Origin: Myrica gale
Lineage: Eukaryota > Streptophyta > Magnoliopsida > Fagales > Myricaceae
NCBI GenBank assembly: GCA_963930655.1
Contig: OZ005610.1
Span: 14,203,001-14,267,000 of the forward strand
Length of the DNA: 64,000 nt
Direction: 5' to 3'
Part shown: positions 1 to 11,799 of the stretch, piece by piece
Numbering within the stretch: position 1 is the stretch's first letter
How the letters are laid out: every line of letters starts with the position of its first letter
Made by a program: the position numbers and the translations under genes
The notes under the pieces: generated by a model
What the model saw: only the letters and a program-made list of their open reading frames with translations
What the model was told of the DNA's origin: nothing
Databases searched by the model: none

Positions 1-1700
1 TTGGTGCATGATTTAATAATACAAACTTTGAAGAGAAAGCAATCTAAAGGTGGACTTATGGCGCTTAAGATTGATATGTCTAAGGCCTATGACCGTGTTA
101 GCTGGAAGTTTCTTTTGGCGATTCTTCGTTGTTTTGGTTTCCATGCAAAATGGTGTGGCTGGATATATCAATGTATCTCAACCGTGTCTTTCTCCATCTT
201 CCTCAATGGGAGTCCCTTTGGTTTCTTCCGGCTGCGACGGGGTCTACGTCAAGGTGATAATTTGTCCCCTTTCCTCTTTGTTATGATTACTGAAGTGTTG
301 ACCCGTCTTATTCAATGTGAGGAGCGCAACGGTGATATTCATGGAATACGTATTGCTCATCATGCTCCCCCGATTTCTAATCTCTTATTTGTCGATGACA
401 TCATGTTGTTATGTCGTGCGAATTCTCACGAGGTTCGCCATGTTCAGCGTTGTTTGCTTACCATTGCAGAGTGGTCGAGACAGGAAATTAATACTTCAAA
501 GTCTTTTGCCCACTTTAGCTCTAATATGGCAACTGATTATAAAAGCTCATTTATCTCAGTTGATACGTATTCAACCAGCTAGTGTTGCTGGAAAATATTT
601 GGGTCCTCTTGAGGTTCCGCGCTCGTGAAGTCAAGCTTGTCTTGAGATCCAAGAGCGTATTGATCGGCGTCTTGCAGGCTGGAAAGCACGGTCTTTATCA
701 CAAGCCGGTAGAACTGTTCTTCTCCAGTCAGTTGCTATGACTATGCCATCATATTATATGTCTGTTTTCCTCCTCCCTAAACAAATTTTCCAGAGACTCG
801 ATAATAAGATGAAGAATTTTTGGTTGGGGTTTGATGGGACTGCGTATCGTTTTCATCCAAAATCCTAGGCTACTTTCTGCAAGCCGAAGCTTTGTGGTGG
901 GCTTGGTTTACGTCGTATGGAAGAGGTTAATCATGCTTTTGTGGCAAAGTTATGCTGGGAGTTTTTGTCGAATTCAGTTAACCTTTGGGTTCGGGTATTG
1001 AATGCAAAATATTATCATGGAGCTAATTTTCAATCAGTTACCCCTTCCCTTGGTGCATCTTGGTTATGACAGGGGATTTTGAAAACTAGAAATATTGTGT
1101 TGGCAGCTTTGTGTTGGAATGTTAATAAGGATGATAACCTCAATATCTGGTGTGATCCATGGGCTCTGGATCTTCGGATTACATTCCAAAGCTCAAACAA
1201 GGGGTTCTGGTGGACAGATCTATTAATCGAGTAATAGATCTTATTGATGCTGAAGCAAACTCTTAGAAGGTAGCTTTAATTCGTGATTTGGTTGAGCCAC
1301 AGTCAGCGGCAGCTATATTGGCTATTCCACTGCCACCTAGTCCTCAACCAGATGCTATTAAATGGGTCTTGGATCCTAAAGGTTTATTCTCGGTGAAGGT
1401 TGCTTATTCTTTTGATAATAGAGCGAGGTTTTCAGTTAATGGGAGCACCCCTCCTTTTGTTTGGAAGAGAATTTGGAAATTGAAAATGCAACATCACTTG
1501 AAGCTGCTGTTGTGGAAAGTAGTTGCTCATGCTTTACCCCTTCTTGGTCGTATGGGGTATTATGGAATGCAATCTGATGTTGAGTGAAGGCTTTGCCCTG
1601 TTTGCAAATTTCATATAGAAATGACGGAACACTTATTTTTGGCTGTGATTTGAGCACCATTCTTTGGTAACACGGCCCTTGGCCCTTTGTAAGTGATTTC
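1..1700 (+). pseudogene. LINE reverse transcriptase plus zf-RVT domain, broken
   Basis: The product would have been a reverse transcriptase that copies LINE RNA at the target site. Frame 1 reads from base 1 to 582 and contains KIDMSKAYDRVSW and LFVDDIMLL, the LINE RT palm motifs; the catalytic YADD is FVDD here, a common plant LINE variant. In other frames it continues with GWKARSLSQAGRTVLLQS and PKLCGGLGLRRMEEVNHAF (about 670-950), the usual thumb and connection motifs. A zf-RVT-like part at 1288-1587 has FVWKRIWKLKMQHHLKLLLW. Stops near 580, 626, 868 and 1068 and several frame changes make it a pseudogene. Confidence 0.85.
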
Positions 1701-1800
1701 TTTGAGCCTTTGTTTATTGATTCTTGGGTGCAGTATATTTTGGAACCTACAAATTTACCACTGACCTGCGAGCTCTTGGCCACAATGGATGATTGATATG

Positions 1801-2987
1801 TGTGAGTCCTAGTTTTCAAGATTAATCAACCCAAAAGGGGAGTGAATTGGTTTTCTAAACTTTTCGCTATTGACCCCCAAAGACGTGTTTGCAAAGAACT
1901 ATTAAATTAGCACAAATATATAATATGCAATAAGAGTACATATGTGCTAAAAGGAAAAAGTAGGGATAGAGAAGTAGACCCGCTACGTCCACCCCTCAAA
2001 CTCCTTCACCGAGTCTTGAGGTTTTCCACTATTCTCCTATAGCTTTATACACTAGCTTCTGGGTGCTAGAGAACCGTACAAGTGTTTTCTCCCGGGCTTA
2101 ACACTCAAACCCACCCAAGTGGTTTTTCTGGCTCACCACTCACAACCTCACCAAGCTTGAGATGTACACTCTCAAAGCTTCTTCTTTAGTGAACTACCTC
2201 TCTAAAGGAAACACCTCTTTTGGATAATGAGATACAAGGATAAACTCTCTCAAAGAGTGGATAAGAAAATTGAAAGCTCCATCTCTTTTGATTCACACAA
2301 TGACAAGGATGTGAAAGTGTAATTTGTGTGAATGATATGAGAAATACGAAATAGGATGGTTTAAGATATTTCTCAAGCTATACAAAAGATATGTGGTCGT
2401 TGGTTATACATTTTGGACGTTATGAAGGTGTATTTTTATGCCACATATGAAAACTAGATATTTATAGCCGTTAGGGGTCGATATGACAATTTTTCCGTTG
2501 TACCGATCGACTGCTTCAACTAGTCATTGCTCAATGGTCATAAATTTGAATGCTGTCAACATCATCCGCTTCATGTAGCGGTCGACCACTACAAATCATT
2601 TTCATAGACCGGTTCATTTAAAATCATATTTTTGACCACTTTTAAACACCTAATTTTAAAGTCTTACTTCCCATAAGTATATGAAAGGTTTGAGAGTTTG
2701 ATTGAGGTATTTTGAAACCTTTAAAAACATTTTAATCTTTCAAACAAAATCTAAAACGGTTTATGCACATTTTGAAAGATATGCAAGTGCACGATTCAAA
2801 TCCTTGTCAAAAGTGAAACAAAGAGTTACAAGGATGATACCATAAGGTCTTGAATCTTCACTTTGAGCTCTTTGTATCTTCTTGTTCTTCCTTCTTCAAG
2901 TCGTCTTTGTCTTTGAAGATGTCCATTTTATAAACTTAATATATTTATTGAAATCATCAAAATCTTGATTGTGCACAAAAGCCAACA
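1801..2987 (-). mobile_element. Solo LTR of the Copia-like family, reverse orientation
   Basis: Read on the minus strand this matches the LTRs of the element at 3283-7881, starting TGTTGGCTTTTGTGCAC and ending near CTAGGACTCACA. No internal region adjoins it, so it is a solo LTR left by recombination. Flanks are near-identical 5-mers: ATATG at 1796-1800 and ATGTG at 2988-2992. If the LTR ended two bases earlier the duplication would be a perfect ATGTG (1798-1802). It sits in the LINE segment between zf-RVT and RNase H. It keeps LTR sequence that is deleted from the 5' LTR of the neighbouring copy. Confidence 0.85.
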
Positions 2988-2992
2988 ATGTG

Positions 2993-3277
2993 ACACTTAA
3001 TTTGGATACCATTTGGCATTCTCACAATCAATGTGTTCATAAAAATTATGATCCCATTCCTCTAGACCTCATCCGCTCAATTCACAGGAGATATGTAGCA
3101 CACATTGAGGCTTGGGGTGAGTCGGATGTATCTATTGTTCGTTGGATTCCGCCAGCTGAAGGGGCTATTAAAATTAATTTTGATGTTGCAGTAAGTAGAT
3201 ATGGCCTTGTTGTTGCTGATGTAAGTAGAAATTATCGGGGCATGATTGAGAATATTAAGATCAGACACTCGCCAGTG
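2993..3277 (+). pseudogene. LINE RNase H domain, N-terminal half
   Basis: The frame of 2969-3280 includes IVRWIPPAEGAIKINFDVAV, typical of the start of the RVT_3 RNase H domain of plant LINEs (W-PP-G-KIN-D). The domain stops abruptly at 3278-3282 (TGATC), the target duplicated by the Copia insertion, and resumes at 7887. The intact family would degrade RNA in RNA-DNA hybrids during reverse transcription; this copy cannot. Confidence 0.8.
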
Positions 3278-3282
3278 TGATC

Positions 3283-4248
3283 AGTTGGCTTTTGTGCACA
3301 ATCGAGATTTTGATGATTTCAATAAATGAATGAAGTTTACAAAATAGACATCTTCAAAGAAAAAGATGACTTGACGAAAAGATCCAAACCTTGAAGAAAG
3401 AAGAACAAGAAGATGCAAGGAACTTAAAGTGAAGATTCAAGACCGTGGGTATTATCCTTGTAACTCTTTATTTTCACATTTGACAAGGATTTGAATCACG
3501 CACTTGCATATCTTTCAAAACGTGCATAAACCGTTTTACCTTTTGTTTGAAAGATTAAAATATTTTTAAATGTTTCAAAACACCTCAAATATATTCTCAA
3601 ACCTTTTATATACTTATGGGAAGTAAGCCTTTAAAATTGGGTGTTTAAAAGTGGTAAAAAACATGGTTTTAAATGAACCGGTCTATGAAAATGAATTGTA
3701 GCGATTGACCTCTACATGAAGCGGTCGACCGCCTGTAGCGGATGATGAAAATGATTTATAGCGGTCGACCAGGCGCGTAGGACAAAAATTTGACAGCATT
3801 CAAATTTTATGACCGTTGGGCAACAGCTACTTGAACCGGTCGACCGGTACATGAAGAGGTCGACCGGTACAACGGTAAAATTGTCAAATCGACCCCTAAC
3901 GGCTATAAACGGCTAGCTTTCATATGTGGCCTATAAATACACCTTCATTTCGTCAAAAATGTAGAACACCAACGACCACATATCATTTATACTACTTGAG
4001 AAATATTTTAAACCTTCCTATTCTATATTTCTCATAGCATTCACACAAAACACACTTTCATTATCACGTGTTTGCTTTCTCTATCCCTACTCTTTATATT
4101 TAGCACTTACATACTTGTTATATCATTATACTTGTGCTAAATTAATATTTATTTTGCAAACACGGTTTTGGGGGGTTAATATCCAAAAGTTTAGAAAACC
4201 AATTCACCCCCCTCTTGGGTTGCCTTAATCCTGAAACTATGACCCACA
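3283..4248 (+). repeat. 5' LTR of the gag-only Copia-like element
   Basis: Begins AGTTGGCTTTTGTG, with the first T of TG mutated to A, and ends CCCACA just before the primer binding site. It is about 270 bases shorter than its partner, mainly because bases equivalent to about 7355-7700 of the 3' LTR are missing. It contains repeated GCGGTCGACC-like motifs around 3718-3870. Confidence 0.85.
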
Positions 4249-4262
4249 ATTGATATCAGAGC
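4249..4262 (+). other. Primer binding site (initiator tRNA-Met type)
   Basis: TTGATATCAGAGC directly follows the 5' LTR. It matches the canonical plant Met-tRNA site TGGTATCAGAGC except for one base. Confidence 0.8.
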
Positions 4263-4302
4263 AAGGTGCTCATTATACAAGATTTAAACATCTTGAGTTA
4301 GA

Positions 4303-5881
4303 ATGACAACTACAAGCTTCAACACTCAAGTTGAAGGACTTTCCACACTTAGACCACCATTTTTTGATGGAAATGATTATGCATATTGGAAAAGTTATGA
4401 TGAAAATATATCTTCAATCTATTGATTTTAACTTATGGATTTGCATTTTAAATGGACCACATGTGCCTACAAAGAAAGTTGGAGAAGTAGAGTCTCCTAA
4501 GAGCAAAAACGAATATGATGCAAATGACAAAATTTTTTTTTGATGACAAGGAAATGCAAATGACAAAATAGAAATCTCTCTAGATGCAAGAGCCATGAAC
4601 ATTTTATATTGTGCATTAGATAGAAGAGAGTTTAATAGAATTGCATCTTGCTCAAATTCTAGAGATATATGGTATACTCTAGAAATCACTCATGAAGGAA
4701 CAAGTCAAGTCAAAGAGTCAAAAATCAACATACTTGTTCATAAGTATGAGTTATTTAAAATGTCGCCCGAGGAATCTATTTCTAACATGTATACTAGATT
4801 TACCACAATAATAAATGCTTTGAATGCTCTTAGTAAATAGTATACTAACTCCGATTTTGTGAGAAAAATCCTTAGGTTACTACCAAGGACATGGGAGGCC
4901 AAAATGACTGCCATACAAGATGTCAAGGATCTCACAAAGCTTCCTCTAGATGAGCTCATTGGATCACTCATGACCCATGAGATCCAAATGCTCGAAAATG
5001 AAGATGAGAGCAAGAAAAGGATGAGGATCGCTCTAAAATCCTCCACAAGTGAAGATGGAAATAAAGATGAGGAAGATATAATCTTAATGACTAGAAAGTT
5101 CAAGAACTTCCTCAAGAGCAAGAAAGGAAAGAAAAGACTCAAATACAAGAAGACATCTTGGAAGGCTAACAATGAAAGTTCCTCCTCCTCCGAAGAAGAA
5201 GATGGAGAAATTGTCAACATGTGCTTCATGGCATTTGAAGACATTGATGAGGATGATAATGAGGTACACTCTTCCGATGATGAGCATGAAACTTCTTATA
5301 GTGAGCTTCAGAATGCTTTTAATGATCTTTTATGTCAATTCGAACTATTAGGTTCAAAATATACATCTTTGAAAAAGAAACTCATTTTGATCTCAAATGA
5401 AATTGATTTATTGAAAAATGAGAGAAACACTCTAAAGCTTGAAAATGATTTATCACAATAAAAAGCTTTAGAATTTGAAAATGAAAAGGTTGCTTTGAAC
5501 AACAAGATTGTTTCTCAAAGCAAAGTTATTGAGAAGTTTACTAAAGGAAGCAAAATCTTGGAAAACATGCTTAGTAGTCAAAGATGTGTCTTTGACAAAA
5601 GTGGCTTAGGCTACCAGCCTTCAATTCACTAAAAATATTTTAAGAATTATTTTGTGAAGGCTAAATCTTATAATGCACCTACTCAAACATGTCATTTTTG
5701 CAATAAAGATGGACATTTTATCTTTGATTGTGCATTAAAGAAACTTGGGAGCAAAACTCTCAAGAAGATATGGGTTTCAAAACTAATCAAAACTAACATT
5801 GAAGGACCCAAGAAGACTTGGGTACCAAAAATGGTTTTTTACTTCTCTTGTAGGATAGAGCAACAAATGGTGCTTGGATGA
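4303..5881 (+). pseudogene. Copia-type gag polyprotein, broken
   Basis: Gag packages element RNA into virus-like particles. The start at 4303 gives RPPFFDGNDYAYWK within about 30 codons, the usual plant Copia gag N terminus. A frameshift near 4397 moves reading to the frame of 4331-4543, 4595-4840 (UBN2-like; RDIWYTLEITHEGTSQVKES), 4859-5461 (acidic, rich in KK and EDE) and 5654-5881. The last part has a CCHC zinc knuckle, CHFCNKDGHFIFDC. Stops at 4543, 4840 and 5461 break it. No pol follows: 5882-6631 has no conserved reading. Confidence 0.8.
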
Positions 5882-6631
5882 AACTTGCCTATCAAAAAGG
5901 CTTGTGACATTTGAGGACAAATGCTAAGGGGAAACCTTTGGTAATATCTAAATCCTTATTTGAGAATAAGTTTTTAAATTGTTGGCTAATTATATTCTAT
6001 GATATTTTCTTGGTTTTTAAATGTTATAAATGCAAATGTATTTATCTTTCACATATTTTCTTGCATTTATCAAAGGAACATCTATAAGCTATCACTTTTA
6101 CAAAATCATGAACTTTGATGAGATTTTGAGAGCTTAAATTTTTTTGGTTGAGAATGACCTTTAAATTGTCATTGGTAGCTAAGAGGTTTACTATCGTAAT
6201 AACGATGGACTCTTGAGTCCCCGTTAGACATCCTCTATACCATTTCAATGAGATTGTCATTTAAAACTACAAGTTATTCTTTTGGATGATCTCTTTTAAC
6301 TGATTTTTGAATTCTATCCATGCATTCACTTTTTGATTGACAAAGGGGGAGAATTCTTAAATGTCTACATACTTGTATTCTCATTGCTTTTTGAATGCAT
6401 ATTTGGGGAGAAAATGTAACCTTTGTCTTTTTTATGTGACAAAGGGCGAGAAATGTGATAATAGTTTTAATGACTATGTATTCTCCTTTTTGATTTGGAT
6501 TATGTTTTGATTGTATTACTCTTTATGAATCCAAATGGCTAGTACTAATACTTTGTCTCCCAGTTTTAAATGTTTGTCCAATTGCAAAAGATAGGGGGGT
6601 CATCCCAAAACTATCAATTTATTGTCATCAT

Positions 6632-6646
6632 CAAAAAGGGGGAGAT
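6632..6646 (+). other. Polypurine tract
   Basis: CAAAAAGGGGGAGAT directly precedes the TG of the 3' LTR, the expected place for plus-strand priming. Similar AAAGGGGGAGAA and AAAGGGCGAGAA tracts occur upstream (about 6341 and 6442). Confidence 0.75.
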
Positions 6647-7881
6647 TGTTGGCTTTTGTGCACAATCGAGATTTTGATTATTTCAATAAATGGATGAAGT
6701 TTACAAAATGGACATCTTCAAAAACAAAGACAACTTGACGAAAAGATCCAAGACCCTAGGGTATAATCCTTGTAACTCTTTATTTCACATTTGACAAGGA
6801 TTTGAATCACGCACTTGCATATCTTTCAAAACGTGCATAAACCGTTTTAGCTTTTGTTTCAAAGTTTAAAATGTTTTTAAAGGTTTCAAAACACCTCAAA
6901 TATATTCCCAAACCTTTCATATACTTATGGGAAGTAAGCTTTTAAAATTGGGTGTTTAAAAGTGGTCAAAAACATGGTTTTAAATGAACCAGTTTATGAA
7001 AATGAATTGTAGCGGTCGACCTCTACATGAAGCGGTCGACCGCCTGTAGCGGATGATGAAAATGATTTATAGTGGTCAACCAGGAGAGTAGGACAAAAAT
7101 TTGACAACATTCAAATTTTATGACTGTTGGGTAACGGCTACTTGAAGAGGTCGACCGGTACAACAGTAAAATTGTCAAATCAACCCCCAACGGCTATAAA
7201 CGGCTAGCTTTCATATGTGGCCTATAAATACACCTTCATTTCGTCTAAAATGTAGAACCGACGACCACATATCATTTCTACTACTTGAGAAATATTTTAA
7301 ACCTTCCTATTCTATATTTCTCATGGCATTCACACAAAACACATTTTCATATCCTTCTCTTTGTGTGAATCAAGAGATAGAGCCTTCCATTTTCATATAT
7401 ACTCTATTAAGAGAGTTTTTGTTCTTCCATCTACCTATCCAATAGAGGTGTTTCCTTTAGTGAGGTTGTTCACTAAAGAAGAAGCTTAGAAAGGGTATAT
7501 CTCAAGCTTGGTTAGGTTGTGAGTGGTGAGCCCGAAAAACCACTTGGGAGGGTTTGAGTGTTAATCCCGGGAAAACACTTGTACGGTTCACTAGCTCCCG
7601 GAAGCTAGCGTGTAAAAGCTATTGGAAGATAGTGGAAAACCTCAAGGCTCGGTGAAAGAGCTTGAGGGGTGGATGAAGGCGGGTTTGTCGGACCACCTAA
7701 AAATCACGTGTTTGCTTTCTCTATCCCTACTCTTTATATTTAACACTTACATACTTGTTATATCATTATATTTGTGCTAAATTAGTATTTACTTTGCAAA
7801 CACGGTTTTGGGGGGTTAATATCCAAAAGTTTAGAAAACTAATTCACCCCCCCTCTTGATCCGCTGAAACTAGGACTCACA
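6647..7881 (+). repeat. 3' LTR of the gag-only Copia-like element
   Basis: Runs from TGTTGGC to CTCACA and is followed by the duplicated TGATC. It keeps the block at about 7355-7700 that is lost from the 5' LTR, and lacks an approximately 45-bp block (5' LTR about 3390-3440), so each LTR has had its own deletions. Confidence 0.85.
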
Positions 7882-7886
7882 TGATC

Positions 7887-8221
7887 CGCTGAAAGGGGAG
7901 GCCCGGGCGGCGCGACTGGCTGCTATCGTTGCTGATATGTTTGCAGGCAGCAATGCTGTTCTGGAAGGTGATTCGCTTAGGGTTATCAATCAAGTTCTTT
8001 TCCAACATCTTACTCCTGACTTGGCAATTACAGGAGAAATTTCTACTCTGCAGGCTCTTCCATCTTGTCTTCCCTTATGGCAAATGAACTGGACTCCTCA
8101 TGAGGGAAATGGTCTTGCCCATAATTTAGCTAAGCGGGGCATGTGTTCGAATAGCTGTGGGGATTTTTGTCAATCTGATGTGCCTGTGGATGTTCTGGAT
8201 TGTGATGATCCTCTGTTGTAA
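7887..8221 (+). pseudogene. LINE RNase H domain, C-terminal half
   Basis: Continues the RNase H interrupted at 3277. The reading DPLKGEARAARLAAIVAD leads into VLEGDSLRVINQV and WTPHEGNGLAHNLAKRG, matching the conserved E-D and H-NG-AH-LAK-G motifs of RVT_3 RNase H. Stop at 8219-8221. It is the 3' end of the LINE at 1-8262. Confidence 0.85.
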
Positions 8222-8262
8222 TTTGAGGTACTTTGTATGCCCGTCTATTTAGAAAAAAAAGA

Positions 8263-9334
8263 CAGAAATAAGACCAAAGATTGTTCCAACATTTATGTCA
8301 TTTTCTTCTTCTTTTTTAGCATTATGTCATTTCCTTCAATAACGCAAAAAAAGTGGAAAATGGGTAAGAAAGGTATAGACACCCTACTTATCATTAAGAA
8401 AAAAGAGGAAGCAGCAGCTTTACGTATTCATTATGAGCATCTGTAGAGAATTTGTAACCCAAGAGTTCGATTTCATTCACATGGAGTCTCACGTATCATT
8501 TCTATCGAACATGTCGAGCATATGAGAATTTGGTAATTTAATTGTTGGGAGTGATTCAGATAATGAGACTTCTTAAGGTAAGATTAGATGGAAGATTAAG
8601 AGTTGGTACATTTTTAAAGCAAGATTAAGCGTTAGTACAGAGGCGTCACTTGTGACAGAACAGAAGAATATCATGATAATAAACATGAAATAGATAACAA
8701 CGAAATGAAAAAAGATTGGGTGCAAAGAGGCTTGGTTAAAAGTTGTGCAAAGCAAGGGTTATTATTTTAAAAAAGACGTCTAATGGTCTCAAAAGCTTCA
8801 CGTCATTAAAGTGATATTAAAGTTATATTGACATACGTGCAGAAATTGTTAAAAGGGATTGATGTTTATAAAAAAATAATAAAGTGTTGTATTGGAATAC
8901 ATGTTTTTTGTGATGTTTGACATGTAAATATAAAAATAGGATGCAAATCCTAAATAAAACACTGAACCGAACATGCCCTAAATGATATGATTAGACCAAT
9001 TCGGTGGCTCGCCTCTCATTGGCTGAAGCCGAGCCATTTTTTCCTACTTTTTCCTGACATCTTCCCCCACACGTCTTCTTTTCCCACATTTTCCTCTTTC
9101 TCAAATCTCTCTTCATTTCATTTGATTTCCTATTCTCTCTCTAATTTTTTATTTTATTACGATTCTTCTCCAACACGACTCTTCTTCCCCACGTCTCCTG
9201 CATTTGTTCTTTCACGATCAAGAGCATGCTAGAGAAAGCGAGCAGAACCTTGAAACCGGAGCTCAATCAAGAACTGGATTCGATTTCCATGAGTTCCAAA
9301 GGTCGTATTTTGTCTTTCACAATTCCCTCTCCTC
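8263..9334. other. Intergenic DNA, no gene recognised
   Basis: AT-rich sequence without a convincing ORF. From about 9040 it turns pyrimidine-rich, like a plant 5' UTR. A short open stretch follows (9226 onward, MLEKASRTLKPELNQELD). I do not recognise the peptide, so a gene fragment is possible but unsupported. Confidence 0.4.
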
Positions 9335-9640
9335 CTAGAATTTCTTCTTCTCGATTCCCTCTTCATCTCATTTCTCTAAATTTTTTTATCACTGTTTGTT
9401 CTTTCATTTTTCTTTTGCATATTATTTCCATGTTTTTTCTGACGGCAATAAGTTTTTGAAGTTCCCCAACGTGATGTGTCCCCATTTGTTCTTTCTTGAA
9501 TCCATCTTCTTCTCCTCTAATTGCTTCTTATCGATTCCCTCTCCTTCTCATTTCTCTAAATTTTGTTATAACTGTTTGTTCTTTTGATTTTCCCTTCGCA
9601 GGTTAATTCCATGGTTTTTCTGAAGGCAACATGTTTATGA
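9335..9640 (+). repeat. Direct duplication, about 110-bp units
   Basis: The segment at about 9350-9457 recurs at about 9530-9638 with roughly 85% identity by eye. Both contain CGATTCCCTC, CATTTCTCTAAATTTT, CTGTTTGTTCTTT and a CCATG(G)TTTTTCTGA block. The second copy has an acceptor-like CTTCGCAG. The sequence continues to the solo LTR at 9862. Confidence 0.6.
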
Positions 9641-10879
9641 TGGTTTATGATGTTGCTTCCTTTGAATTCACTACCTTAACTTGCATCCCAGGTGTGACTA
9701 CGTATCGAGGAGCTAAAATTCAGGTAATATCATCCTACTCAGTTTTGTTTACTGAGAGACTTTACATCTTTTGAAAAGTAGCCATTTGTCATATCTTAGG
9801 AACTTATGATAGATTAAAATTCATTCACGCTATGATTCAGATTTACTCTCCCCAGTTCATCTGTCACGCCCCGAACTCCATCCCGCAGGGACCGTGACAG
9901 CCGCGAGCATTCCCCAGGAACACTCCAGCGCTTACACTAACTCTTACAGCGGGAATTTTTTTTTTTACACATAGGATGGCTCACTCAGGATCCACATGTT
10001 GGCAGAGATACAAGCTCGATGAACATAACCCTTCGGTATACGAATTATAATTTAGAAAAGTCTTTACATCGCATCTTGTTTGCAAACTTATACAAAACGT
10101 ACTAGGGCAATATACTGCCACTCAATCAAAACCAGCACTCACTAGTGCTACCTCGGAGTTCACCAACTCCGGCTCCAATCCCCAAACTTCCAGGATTTCT
10201 ACGTGAGATACTCCTCTGCTCCCCAGTTATCCTGTGGATCTGGAATGATACGATTTAAAAACTATGAGTCGAAAGACTCAGTAAGGAACAACAGTTAAAA
10301 CATGAACTTTGATAAATAATAGATTTAAAACATACTCACTTTGATGCACTATAGAGTCAAGAGAAGAAATGTATAACTGTAAATTGTGAGATAGTGCATA
10401 AAAACCATGATGCATATGCATGCTCCGTGATGCACATGCCATGCACTAAAATCTCTTGCCACTCTGGGCCTTTTCAAATTCATTTCATCTCTTGCCACTC
10501 TGGGCCTTTTCATAAACATTTCATATCTCTTACTGTGGGCTCGCTCCATTTAACCCCTGAAGTCAGGGTTGTGCGTTCCCTTTGGAACCGTCCCCGAATT
10601 CCCTTGGAGACCTTACATACTGTGAGACCCCGAAAAATCAATACGTACTCTGTTGTAAGCTTAAGGATTTGGTGATTTGTTTTGAATTAATGGAGGCCAT
10701 GGTATGATCTATATTTAATGAGCATCATGGAATATCAATGGATGAGGTCTAAATTTTAAGGTAGCCAATTTAAGTTGTTAGATTAAATGTATTTATTTTC
10801 TATATCCTTGATTAATTTTTGAAGGATTATGTTATGGACCATATTATTGGGTTATTAAGGTTTAAATGGTTGGACTTAA

Positions 10880-11400
10880 AGCCTAAAAGAATGGGCTGAA
10901 AATGGACAGCCCAAGCTTGGCCGAAAATTAGGAATGATGGGCCTTGAAATTTAATCAAGTGGGCTGCCCAATTACATGTGATGATGGGCCCTTGAAGTTG
11001 TGATATTGGGCTGCTATAAGGCTTAGAGTAATAGGTGGATATTGGGCCTTTAAATGTATGCAATTGGGCTACCATAAAGATTAAGAAATTGGGCTTTAAA
11101 TTCATGCTAATGGGCTGCCATAATATTCATGGTAATGGGCTGCCATTGAATGATTATTGGGCTTTAAGGATTTAGGTTATTGGGCCTTAGCCTTTAGGCT
11201 TGTGAAATGGACTTGAGACTTGTGATATTGGGCCTTAGACAAATATTATTGGGCTATCAAAGTCTTATGTGATTGAAATGTTAGTGGGCCTAACTTTAAA
11301 GATTGGTGTTAATGGGCCCTATCCTTTAAACTTATGAATTGGATTTAAGATGGTGTTGTTGGGCCTTGGATTAATGTTGTTGGGCTGCCCAATGGGTCTT
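10880..11400 (+). repeat. TGGGCC/TGGGCT motif cluster in LTR A
   Basis: About 18 TGGGCY motifs in roughly 520 bases, mostly as ATTGGGCT or ATGGGCC with variable spacing. TGGGCY is the plant site II element bound by TCP factors. The cluster lies upstream of the GA-rich leader, so it could act as an enhancer block in U3. The reverse copy at 18270-18870 also keeps many of these motifs. Confidence 0.7.
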
Positions 11401-11799
11401 GGAGTTAAGTTATAATATAAGATTAGTAGTACCAATCATTCATTAAACCAACTAAGTATGCTATGTAACTAGGTTGGTTGAGTTGTAACTAAGTAAACTA
11501 AACTAGTTGAATTTCAACCAAGGGAATCTAATTGGTTGAACTAAGCATTAAATGTGGAATTCAAATGTGTGGTGGAGGGTGAATTTCGTGCAAGCCAAAG
11601 GGGACAAAGGGGAGACAAAACTGAAAAGTTGAAAAAGGTGAAGGAAAAGTGAAAATTGAAGTGCATTTCCCCCCTTGGCCGAATTTTGGACTAAGCTCAT
11701 GCTCCCTTGCTTTTTGGCTTTTCATTTCACACCCATCACACTCCCTTTTCACTTTATTGTGTCACTTCACTTTATTTGAGTCATATTGGTCGACCAACA

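Larger units (their letters stand above)
3283..7881 (+). mobile_element. Copia-like LTR retrotransposon with gag only
   Basis: A 4.6-kb element with two LTRs (3283-4248 and 6647-7881), an initiator-Met-type primer binding site just after the 5' LTR, and a polypurine tract just before the 3' LTR. The target duplication TGATC is perfect (3278-3282 and 7882-7886). The 2.4-kb internal region holds a Copia-type gag but no protease, integrase, RT or RNase H. It therefore resembles non-autonomous TR-GAG elements rather than a full Copia. Internal stops show it is inactive now. Confidence 0.88.
1..8262 (+). mobile_element. Decayed LINE (non-LTR retrotransposon), 5' end outside window
   Basis: Remains of a plant L1-type LINE: reverse transcriptase, zf-RVT-like region, linker and C-terminal RNase H of the RVT_3 type, in that order. 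Two insertions of one Copia-like LTR family interrupt it (1801-2987 and 3283-7881). When these are skipped, the RNase H reading continues across the second insertion point. The 3' end is set near 8262, where a short A-run follows the RNase H stop by about 40 bases. Frameshifts and stop codons show it is dead. The window begins inside the RT domain, so the 5' UTR, ORF1 and endonuclease are not visible. Confidence 0.85.

Noticed and set aside
9226-9587. Gene encoding MLEKASRTLKPELNQ...
   Set aside because: Only about 40 codons look non-repetitive, then the reading enters pyrimidine-rich, duplicated sequence with no recognisable domain.
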